From CAZAPO01 sp044841755 (GTDB lineage: Bacteria; Bacteroidota; Bacteroidia; Flavobacteriales; Flavobacteriaceae): DNA of 5,638 nt. Positions 1 to 5,638 of this stretch are shown here, in pieces (the first letter of the stretch is position 1; each line of letters starts with the position of its first letter). The notes beneath the pieces were generated by a model. The model ran no database searches, was not told the DNA's origin, and saw nothing but the letters and a program-made list of their open reading frames with translations. A program made the position numbers and the translations under genes. The stretch is taken from NCBI GenBank assembly GCA_044841755.1, contig JAXOFM010000011.1, positions 1 through 5,638 on the forward strand. The letters run 5' to 3'.

Positions 1-1910
1 TAATATTAGTTTTAAGCAGCACTCTAACTTTTGCTCAGTCAAAAGTAGCTGATAAATTCTTCGAAAATTACGCTTACTTGCGTGCTAGCGAACTTTACGA
101 AGAAGCCGTAAACAATGGAGATGACAGCGAGCATGTTCTTACTCGCCTTGGAGATTGTTATTACAATAATTCCAACGCCGTTAAAGCTGAAAAGTGGTTT
201 AAAAGAGCCCTGGATAATTACCCTGATGTTGATCCTGAATATTATTATAAATATAGTATTACATTACGCAGTTTAGGGAAGCATACTGAAGCCGATACTT
301 GGTTAAAGAAATTCCAGGATAAACGTAAAGAAGATAGTAGAAGTAGTATTCCAATTAACATTACATTAATTAAAGAGCTCTCATCAACAGAGAACGCTTA
401 TGTTGAAGTTGTTAATCTTGATATAAATACAGAATACTCTGATTTTGGAAGTTTCGTACATGATAACGTATTGTACTTCGCTTCTGGTAGAAACGTAAGT
501 GAAACTGGAAGTAGTAAAAAATATGATTGGAATGAAGAGCCTTTCTTAGACCTTTACCAAGTTGATGTTACTAACAATAATGGTCAAAAATCGTATGGGA
601 AAGAAGGGTTTATTAGAGCTGATCGTGTAAATACAGATTTGCATGAGGCTTCTGTAGCTATAACTAATGACGGAAAAACAATCTATTTTACCAGAGATAA
701 TGTAAACAAGCGTAATCGTAAAAGCTTTAATAAAGAAGGTACAACACACCTTAAAATTTACAAAGCTTCATTAAATAGTTCGGCTTGGACTGATATTGAA
801 GAACTTCCTTTTAATGGTAATGATTTTTCAACAGGTCACCCTGTACTAAGTCCAGATAACAAGACCCTTTATTTTGTTTCTGATAGAACAGATTACCAAA
901 ACTTTGGACAGACAGATATTTTTAAAGTTTCAATAAATGACGATGGATCTTTTGGAACACCTGAAAACCTTGGAGCTAATGTAAATACTGAAGGTCGTGA
1001 AATGTTCCCTTTTGTTGCAAAAGACAATACATTATACTTCTCTTCTGATGGGTATTTAAACCTTGGGCTCTTAGATATTTATAAATCTGATGCGCTTAAT
1101 GGTGGAAACGAAAAACCAAAGAACATGGGAGCGCCTTACAATAGTGGTGCAGACGACTTTGCATACTTTGTAAACTCTGAGGATGGTACTGGTTACTTCT
1201 CTTCTAATCGTGAAGGTGGAAAAGGAAATGATGATATCTATAGTTTTGCTAAGTATGAATGTAAGCAATCTGTTACTGGTATTGCTAGAAACGCTGATAC
1301 TCAAGAACCGCTTGCTGGTGTAACTATTGAAATTATTGACGATACAGGGAAAATCATCGAAACTGTAATAACCGGAGATGACGGATCTTATTCATACGAA
1401 ATTGAATGTAACACTGCTTATACAATTAGAGGTTCTAAACCTGATTATAAAGCTGATGTACAAAAAATGGTCTCTAATAGCGAACATAATTTTCAACACA
1501 ACGTAGATCTTAATTTAATTCCGTTGTGCTTCGACGATGAAATAGTAATTAATCCAATATTCTTTGATTTTGACAAATGGAATATTAGAACTGATGCAAA
1601 AGTTGAACTAGAAAACATTGTAAGTGTTTTAAGAGATAATCCAACAATGGTAATCAAAATTGAATCACATACAGATAGTCGCGGTAGTGACAAGTACAAT
1701 ATGAAGCTTTCTGATAGAAGAGCTAAATCTACCAGAGATTATATACTCTCACGTAATATTGCGCCTGAACGTATTGAAAGTGCTATTGGATATGGTGAAT
1801 CACAACTACTAAATGAATGTAGTAATGGTGTACCATGTTCAAAAGCTAAACACCAATTGAACAGAAGATCTAAGTTCTTAATCGTTCAAGGGAAATGTAA
1901 AGATCAGTAA
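1..1910 (+). CDS. PorE-like OmpA-family envelope protein (TPR, beta-propeller, CRD, OmpA-C), 5' partial
   Basis: The frame is open from base 3 to the TAA at 1908-1910 (635 visible residues, numbered from the codon at 3-5). The visible N-terminus, ILVLSSTLTFAQ, is the hydrophobic part of a signal peptide with a likely cut after TFA or TFAQ, so the real start lies a few codons left of the window. The TTG at 78 lies in mature protein and is not a start. Domains seen in order: TPR-like helices (about 25-105); five PD40/WD40-like propeller motifs (LYFASGR 157, IYFTRDN 227, LYFVSDR 289, LYFSSDG 344, GYFSSNR 397); a carboxypeptidase-regulatory-like beta-sandwich (424-487); and an OmpA-C peptidoglycan-binding domain (about 513-630) with FFDFD, HTDSRGS and LSDRRA. 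D558 and R573 have the same 15-residue spacing as the peptidoglycan-binding D241/R256 of E. coli OmpA. This is the domain order known for PorE of the Porphyromonas T9SS, which links the outer membrane to peptidoglycan. PorE is a lipoprotein, whereas this signal region shows no lipobox cysteine. Flavobacteria carry several paralogs, so a role specifically in T9SS is inference. A terminator follows. Confidence 0.95.
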   Translation, partial: ILVLSSTLTFAQSKVADKFFENYAYLRASELYEEAVNNGDDSEHVLTRLGDCYYNNSNAVKAEKWFKRALDNYPDVDPEYYYKYSITLRSLGKHTEADTWLKKFQDKRKEDSRSSIPINITLIKELSSTENAYVEVVNLDINTEYSDFGSFVHDNVLYFASGRNVSETGSSKKYDWNEEPFLDLYQVDVTNNNGQKSYGKEGFIRADRVNTDLHEASVAITNDGKTIYFTRDNVNKRNRKSFNKEGTTHLKIYKASLNSSAWTDIEELPFNGNDFSTGHPVLSPDNKTLYFVSDRTDYQNFGQTDIFKVSINDDGSFGTPENLGANVNTEGREMFPFVAKDNTLYFSSDGYLNLGLLDIYKSDALNGGNEKPKNMGAPYNSGADDFAYFVNSEDGTGYFSSNREGGKGNDDIYSFAKYECKQSVTGIARNADTQEPLAGVTIEIIDDTGKIIETVITGDDGSYSYEIECNTAYTIRGSKPDYKADVQKMVSNSEHNFQHNVDLNLIPLCFDDEIVINPIFFDFDKWNIRTDAKVELENIVSVLRDNPTMVIKIESHTDSRGSDKYNMKLSDRRAKSTRDYILSRNIAPERIESAIGYGESQLLNECSNGVPCSKAKHQLNRRSKFLIVQGKCKDQ

Positions 1911-2000
1911 TAAGATTATAAAATCTATCCTATTTCTATATAGAAGAATAGTATTTACTTATTGGTTGGTTGTAAATCTACTTTATAACTTATTACTCCT

Positions 2001-2030
2001 AAAACCGCTCATGTTATGAGCGGTTTTTTT
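2001..2030 (+). terminator. Rho-independent terminator of the OmpA-family gene
   Basis: A perfect 12-bp inverted repeat (AAAACCGCTCAT at 2001-2012, ATGAGCGGTTTT at 2016-2027) encloses a 3-base loop, GTT. Its GC-rich core is ACCGCTC/GAGCGGT, and the right arm runs into seven T residues (2024-2030). It starts 90 bp after the stop codon at 1910 and faces the same way as both genes, so it should end the upstream transcript. The left arm begins with four A residues, so on the minus strand it could work only weakly, and no minus-strand gene needs it. Confidence 0.92.
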
Positions 2031-2128
2031 ATGGTTAAAATCTCTAAATCGATAAAATATCAAATATTATAGATTAAATGCAGCTACCAAAACCTCTAAA
2101 CGAGAATATATGTTATTAGTACATTTTA

Positions 2129-2160
2129 TTTGTGTTTACTCCTTTGAATCATTTCATTTG
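2129..2160 (+). promoter_or_regulatory. Possible Bacteroidota-type promoter (-33 TTTG / imperfect -7)
   Basis: TTTG at 2129-2132 is followed after 20 bases by TTCATTTG at 2153-2160. The Bacteroidota housekeeping promoter is TTTG or TTG, a spacer of about 17-23 bases, then TAnnTTTG. The spacing and five of the six specified -7 bases fit; the second base is T instead of A. Transcription would start near 2167 and leave a leader of about 185 bases before the start codon at 2352. TTTG is common in such AT-rich DNA, so this is only a candidate. Confidence 0.25.
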
Positions 2161-2315
2161 TATTAGAAAATTAGAATAAATGACCCCAAATCTAATTCAT
2201 CATATTAATCCATATGCACTATCTAGTGCTCTTCCCTCTCATTTTAAAAGAATTAGTTCATTACAGCATATGTTGTATATGAGTTTTTGGGTTTTATTAA
2301 TCAAATAAAATTTAA

Positions 2316-2330
2316 TATCGCTGAGCGATA
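2316..2330. promoter_or_regulatory. Perfect 15-bp palindrome before the repeat-protein gene (operator or leader hairpin)
   Basis: TATCGCTGAGCGATA reads as two 7-base arms, exact reverse complements of each other, around a central G. It ends 21 bp before the start codon at 2352. It could be a binding site for a dimeric regulator, or, in RNA, a 6-bp hairpin with a TGA loop followed by a T-rich stretch (AGTTTTAGTT) that could act as a weak attenuator or shield ribosome entry. It is relatively GC-rich compared with its surroundings. The function is inferred from symmetry and position only. Confidence 0.4.
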
Positions 2331-2351
2331 AGTTTTAGTTAATCATTATTT

Positions 2352-5300
2352 ATGACTATGAAAACAACTACTACATTAGTAATTTTAGTTTGTTTCAACG
2401 TATTGTTTGCTTTTGGTCAAGAAAAGCAAGACTCAACTTTAGGTGATAGTACTCCTATTCAACTAAGTAGAGAATCTGATGATTGGCCATCTCATACACG
2501 TACGCAAGAGGAAATTGCAACGTTTGAAGCAGAACTAAGGAAAAGAGCTTTAAAGTATAAAAAACAACAAGCTCAATCAATGAGATCGGCAGCTGCCCCA
2601 AGTCCTGTTGGAACTTGTAACATTATTACTTGTGGAAGCTTTCATGCTGACGATGTAACTTATAACAATAGTTGGGGAGGACAGAAAATAGCTGTTGATG
2701 GTAGTGCTTATGGTGCTAACGTTTCTTATAGCTGTTGGAAGGACAACGGAACCGTTGATTATTCTGAAGGTCAGTATATTTCGTATTCAAACTCTGATGC
2801 AAATGCTGATACACCTGCAATTATAAATCCTTCTCCAGATGGCGGAGGGTTTGCTATTTTCTCTTACCAAAATGAGAGTATCTATCAAGATATGTCTGTA
2901 ACTCCTAACACAAATTATACAGCGTGTTTTGAAATTGCAGTAATCCCTAGATACAGTAACACAGATGGAGACTTTCAAGAATTTGAACCAGAATTAAAGT
3001 TTGGTATTGGTTCTGGAGGAATTCAAATTAGTGATCCATTACATTATACTCATAATGATATAAACATACATCCCGCTGGAGACTTTCCTACAACTTTATC
3101 TACAGCTACAACTGGACCGTTCCAAAATCCGGGTGGATGGACAGAAATTGATCCTTTCTGGGAAACTGTTTGTATTACATTTCAATCGGACAGTTCTGGA
3201 ACAGTAAATATTTTCTACCAAACAGGAAGTCCTGGAAGATCGGTCGTTTTAATTGATGGTTTAAGATTAAGTCTACAAGGTTACGCTGAACCTCCTTTAT
3301 TTACTACAACTGCTGGAATAGGTCAGTTTAAATCAATTGTCTTCTGCGAAGCTGAAAAAGTCGACTTAAATGATTATGTGGTTAACAACCCACCTACTGG
3401 ATCTTTACTTACATGGAGTACTAATGCTGATCCTTTAGTAACTGCTGACCATTTAACCAATACTGACGTTACACCTCCTGGAACATATTATGCATTCTAT
3501 TATAATAGTACAGATAACTGTTCTTCACCTGCTGTACAGCTTGATTTATTAATTTCTGACTTTGATGCAAAAATTACATCTAAAACAGATACTGATTGTG
3601 AGGATACAAAGAATGGTTCTATTATAGCAAAAGGCATTTCTGGAGCTGAACCATTTATGTATTCGATAGATGGTGGAAACAGCTTTCAAAATAGTGGGGA
3701 ATTTACTGATCTTGGTGTAGGTAACTATACAATAACTGTAAAAGATTCAAATGACTGTATTAAAGAAGTAAGTACTTCTATTATTTCGGTAGACAAAGAA
3801 GATCCAGTTATTAAAGCTCCAGGAGATTATACTATTGAAGGTTGTGATGAAAAAGATATCTCTGATTTAGAATTTAGTGATAAAGATACTGAAATTACAC
3901 TATCACAATTACAGGCTTTATTGAATGGAGGAGGCAAAGCTTCAGATGACACTAGTATTGATACAATAACATATATAGACACTATTGATTCTAGCAATGC
4001 ATGTACTACCGTAGTTACTAGAACTTTTATTGTAACCGATGGATGCGGAAATACTTCTTCAGACACTCAAACAATTACTATTGAAGATAATACTGATCCT
4101 AAGTTTATTAGTGATCTTCCTAAAGATATTACAGTAGAATGTAATGCTGTTCCAAATATTCCTGAGATTCTGGCTAAAGATAACTGTAGTGACACTACGG
4201 TGACTTTTAATGAAGTAAGAACTGATGGTGATTGTCCTTCTAACTATACACTAGCTAGAACTTGGACGGCTACTGATGAGTGTGGTAATGAAACTTCTCA
4301 TACGCAAACACTAACTGTACAAGATACTACAGCACCTGAGTTTACTGCTCCTGGTGATATAGAAATATTTACTGATGCCGATTGTAACTACGACGCTTCT
4401 GTTGGTGTTACTGGTGATGTAACTGACGAATCTGATAACTGTTCTACTGGTCTTGACGCTACATTCTCTGATAGCGTTGCTGACGGTCCTTGTGAAGGAA
4501 CATACGTAATTACTAGAACATGGTCTTTAGTTGATAACTGTGGTAACAGTGCGGCTGATCAAGTACAAGTAATTACTGTATCTGATAATATCGCTCCTGA
4601 ATTCGTTGAAGCTTTACCAGCTGATGCTACTGTGGAATGTGACGAAGTTCCTGAAGCTGCTACTTTAACAGCTACTGATAACTGTAGTGATGCTACAGTA
4701 ACTTATAATGAAGTAAGAACTGATGGTGATTGTCCTTCTAATTATACACTTGTTAGAACTTGGACAGCTACTGACGATTGCGGTAATGAAACTTCTCATA
4801 CACAAACATTAACTGTACAAGATACAACAGCTCCTGAGTTTGTTGAAGCTCTTCCAGCTGATGCTACAGTAGAATGTGACGAAGTTCCTGAAGCTGCTAC
4901 CTTAACTGCTACTGATAACTGTGGTGATGCTACAGTAACTTATAATGAAGTAAGAACTGATGGTGATTGTCCTTCTAATTATACACTTGTTAGAACTTGG
5001 ACAGCTACTGACGATTGCGGTAATGAAACTTCTCATACACAAACATTAACTGTACAAGATACAACAGCTCCTGAGTTTGTTGAAGCTCTTCCAGCTGATG
5101 CTACAGTAGAATGTGACGAAGTTCCTGAAGCTGCTACCTTAACTGCTACTGATAACTGTGGTGATGCTACAGTAACTTATAACGAAGTAAGAACGGATGG
5201 TGATTGTCCTTCTAACTATACATTAGCTAGAACTTGGACAGCTACTGACGATTGCGGTAATGAAACTTCTCATACACAAACATTAACTGTACAAGATACT

Positions 5301-5638
5301 ACAGCGCCTGAGTTTACTGCTCCTGGTGATATAGAAATATTTACTGATGCCGATTGTAACTACGACGCTTCTGTTGGTGTTACTGGTGATGTAACTGACG
5401 AATCTGATAACTGTTCTACTGGTCTTGATGCTACTTTCTCTGATAGCGTTGCTGATGGTTCATGTGAAGGAACTTATGTGATTACCAGAACATGGACATT
5501 AACTGATGACTGTGGAAATGAAACTTCTAAAGATCAAATAATTACAGTTTCTGACAATATTGCACCTGAGTTTACTGCTCCTGGTGATATAGAAATATTT
5601 ACTGATGCCGATTGTAACTACGACGCTTCTGTTGGTGT
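2352..5638 (+). CDS. Giant secreted SprB/HYR-repeat surface protein (probable T9SS-exported adhesin), 3' partial
   Basis: The frame opens after the TAA at 2340-2342, begins at ATG 2352 (or ATG 2358, giving an MK start) and has no stop before the window ends: 1095 full codons are visible. No Shine-Dalgarno-like sequence precedes either ATG, which is normal in this phylum, so the choice between them is open. Residues 1-23 form a signal peptide (hydrophobic TLVILVCFNVLFAFG, then Q). Residues 24-86 are a charged, helix-prone spacer. Residues 87-311 resemble a jelly-roll carbohydrate-binding-type fold (NTNYTACFEI; closing VVLIDGLRLSL). Residues 314-402 look Ig-like, and 408-482 contain a SprB repeat (core 429-469: PFMYSIDGG, LGVGNYTITVKD, DC). 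A divergent HYR-like unit covers residues 487-585, followed by the A/B HYR-like array from 586 to the edge. The protein is rich in Asp, Thr and regularly spaced Cys, as in extracellular repeat stalks. SprB is the mobile gliding adhesin of Flavobacterium; sharing its repeat suggests, but does not prove, adhesion or gliding. A C-terminal T9SS sorting domain (probably type B) is expected beyond the window. The GTT-loop terminator at 2001-2030 and the 441-bp gap imply its own promoter. Confidence 0.95.
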   Translation, partial: MTMKTTTTLVILVCFNVLFAFGQEKQDSTLGDSTPIQLSRESDDWPSHTRTQEEIATFEAELRKRALKYKKQQAQSMRSAAAPSPVGTCNIITCGSFHADDVTYNNSWGGQKIAVDGSAYGANVSYSCWKDNGTVDYSEGQYISYSNSDANADTPAIINPSPDGGGFAIFSYQNESIYQDMSVTPNTNYTACFEIAVIPRYSNTDGDFQEFEPELKFGIGSGGIQISDPLHYTHNDINIHPAGDFPTTLSTATTGPFQNPGGWTEIDPFWETVCITFQSDSSGTVNIFYQTGSPGRSVVLIDGLRLSLQGYAEPPLFTTTAGIGQFKSIVFCEAEKVDLNDYVVNNPPTGSLLTWSTNADPLVTADHLTNTDVTPPGTYYAFYYNSTDNCSSPAVQLDLLISDFDAKITSKTDTDCEDTKNGSIIAKGISGAEPFMYSIDGGNSFQNSGEFTDLGVGNYTITVKDSNDCIKEVSTSIISVDKEDPVIKAPGDYTIEGCDEKDISDLEFSDKDTEITLSQLQALLNGGGKASDDTSIDTITYIDTIDSSNACTTVVTRTFIVTDGCGNTSSDTQTITIEDNTDPKFISDLPKDITVECNAVPNIPEILAKDNCSDTTVTFNEVRTDGDCPSNYTLARTWTATDECGNETSHTQTLTVQDTTAPEFTAPGDIEIFTDADCNYDASVGVTGDVTDESDNCSTGLDATFSDSVADGPCEGTYVITRTWSLVDNCGNSAADQVQVITVSDNIAPEFVEALPADATVECDEVPEAATLTATDNCSDATVTYNEVRTDGDCPSNYTLVRTWTATDDCGNETSHTQTLTVQDTTAPEFVEALPADATVECDEVPEAATLTATDNCGDATVTYNEVRTDGDCPSNYTLVRTWTATDDCGNETSHTQTLTVQDTTAPEFVEALPADATVECDEVPEAATLTATDNCGDATVTYNEVRTDGDCPSNYTLARTWTATDDCGNETSHTQTLTVQDTTAPEFTAPGDIEIFTDADCNYDASVGVTGDVTDESDNCSTGLDATFSDSVADGSCEGTYVITRTWTLTDDCGNETSKDQIITVSDNIAPEFTAPGDIEIFTDADCNYDASVG
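3810..4106 (+). repeat. Divergent first HYR-like unit (99 codons)
   Basis: This segment, from IKAPGDYTIEGCDE to IEDNTDPKF, ends in the same way as the later units (CGN, TQTITIED, DP.F) but is longer, carries an insertion-like Leu/Gly stretch (LSQLQALLNGGG) and shows three cysteines instead of four. It is the outermost, oldest-looking unit of the array and is not close to the others at the DNA level. It bridges the SprB repeat and the homogeneous array. Confidence 0.75.
4107..4343 (+). repeat. HYR-like repeat unit A0 (79 codons, diverged copy of type A)
   Basis: This 237-bp unit has the same length as A1-A3. Its first half is diverged (ISDLPKDITVECNAVPNIPE instead of VEALPADATVECDEVPEAAT). 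Its second half (NEVRTDGDCPSNYTLARTW, then ATDECGNETSHTQTLTVQD) is nearly the consensus. The four cysteines are at the type A positions. It is followed directly by a type B unit, as A3 is. Confidence 0.9.
4344..4604 (+). repeat. HYR-like repeat unit B1 (87 codons)
   Basis: The unit runs from TAPGDIEIFTDADC to SDNIAPEF. Four cysteines lie at unit positions 14, 33, 50 and 66 (DADC, SDNC, DGPC, VDNC), and RTW and D.CGN match type A, so A and B are probably distant versions of one fold. Its first 113 bases are identical to those of B2, 972 bp downstream. Its 3' third (SLVDNCGNSAADQVQ) differs from B2 and is one codon longer. Confidence 0.9.
4605..5315 (+). repeat. Three tandem 237-bp type A HYR-like units (A1, A2, A3)
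   Basis: The units are A1 4605-4841, A2 4842-5078 and A3 5079-5315, each 79 codons, running from VEALPADATVECDEVPE to TTAPEF. Cysteines are at unit positions 12, 27, 43 and 59, nearly evenly spaced, which suggests two disulphides or a metal-stabilised fold per unit. A1 and A2 differ by 7 bases and one residue (Ser to Gly, at 4686/4923). A2 and A3 differ by 8 bases and one residue (Val to Ala). A perfect 237-bp periodicity holds across 4687-5182 (4687-4945 equals 4924-5182). Most differences are synonymous, so the protein sequence is conserved while unit copies turn over. Confidence 0.95.
5316..5638 (+). repeat. Type B HYR-like units B2 (complete) and B3 (cut by window end)
   Basis: B2 is 5316-5573 (86 codons). 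It begins like B1 but ends with TLTDDCGNETSKDQIITVSD, so its last third resembles type A (DDCGNETS) more than B1 does. B3 starts at 5574, and all of its 65 visible bases are identical to the start of B2. Unlike B1, which is followed by A units, B2 is followed directly by another B, so the order of units is not a simple alternation. The array is clearly not finished at the window edge. Confidence 0.92.

Larger units (their letters stand above)
2031..2351. other. Intergenic leader region upstream of the repeat protein
   Basis: This AT-rich stretch of about 320 bp lies between the terminator and the next start codon. I find no convincing gene in it: the longest ATG-started frame noticed is 42 codons (2180-2308) and lacks family resemblance or a ribosome-binding site. 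It holds a weak candidate promoter (2129-2160) and a perfect palindrome (2316-2330). No exact TAnnTTTG Bacteroidota -7 element is present on the + strand. I recognise no riboswitch or tRNA-like structure. Confidence 0.6.

Noticed and set aside
78..80. TTG as start codon of the OmpA-family gene
   Set aside because: The same frame continues upstream to the window edge and encodes signal-peptide sequence; the TTG lies in the mature protein just before the TPR region.
546..1699. Minus-strand open frames of 67-77 codons within the OmpA-family gene (546-749, 1071-1304, 1493-1699)
   Set aside because: They are antisense to well-supported conserved domains; their Ser/Ile/Val-rich translations are what the complement of the real gene gives.
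2031..2119. Two short ATG frames of 13 codons after the terminator (starts at 2031 and 2078)
   Set aside because: They are too short and have no supporting signal; the first begins directly after the terminator T-tract.
2187..2194. TAGATTTG on the minus strand, an exact TAnnTTTG -7 match
   Set aside because: It points left into the terminator and the 3' end of the OmpA gene; I see no matching -33 element at the right distance and no minus-strand gene to drive.
2180..2308. 42-codon ATG frame in the intergenic region
   Set aside because: There is no ribosome-binding signal, no recognisable domain and no coding-like composition; frames of this length are expected by chance.
2787..4066. Minus-strand open frames of 63 and 79 codons inside the repeat-protein gene (2787-2978, 3827-4066)
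   Set aside because: They are antisense shadows of the long + strand frame, which has a signal peptide and recognisable domains.
4107..5638. CRISPR array or non-coding satellite as an explanation for the repeats
   Set aside because: The units are 237-261 bp, in frame, contiguous with no spacers, and vary mostly at synonymous positions, as expected for protein-domain repeats.

Overview
The window looks like a marine- or environment-type member of the Bacteroidota (Flavobacteriia-like). The evidence is AT-rich DNA with no Shine-Dalgarno-like sequence before the one visible start, a PorE-type protein (TPR, beta-propeller, carboxypeptidase-regulatory and OmpA-C domains), and a very large secreted protein carrying a SprB-type repeat and HYR-like four-cysteine repeats. 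These families belong to the type IX secretion (T9SS) and gliding/adhesion world of that phylum. No species can be named from the sequence alone.

Layout: (1) Bases 1-1910, + strand, hold the 3' part of the PorE/OmpA-family envelope gene. Its start codon lies left of the window: the reading frame is open to the first base and the visible N-terminus is the second half of a signal peptide. (2) Bases 1911-2351 are intergenic, with a strong intrinsic terminator at 2001-2030, a possible weak Bacteroidota-type promoter around 2129-2160 and a perfect 15-bp palindrome at 2316-2330, shortly before the next gene. (3) From 2352 to the right edge, one frame is open without a stop for 1095 codons. It encodes the N-terminal part of a giant extracellular, probably adhesive, protein: signal peptide, charged helical spacer, jelly-roll-like domain, Ig-like domain, SprB repeat, one divergent HYR-like unit, then an array of 79-residue (type A) and 86-87-residue (type B) HYR-like units in the order A0-B1-A1-A2-A3-B2-B3. 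The array continues off the window.

The two genes lie in the same direction, but a terminator and about 440 bp separate them, so they are probably separate transcription units. A plausible reading (inference) is that the OmpA protein ends one T9SS-related cluster, often organised as adhesin - PorP/SprF - OmpA, and the repeat protein starts another, being exported by T9SS to the cell surface.

The most notable feature is the repeat array. A 237-bp period is exactly repeated across 4687-5182, and the differences between units are distributed as expected from unequal crossing-over or gene conversion. This suggests a surface protein whose length can change. I see no RNA genes, CRISPR array, insertion sequence or defence system.
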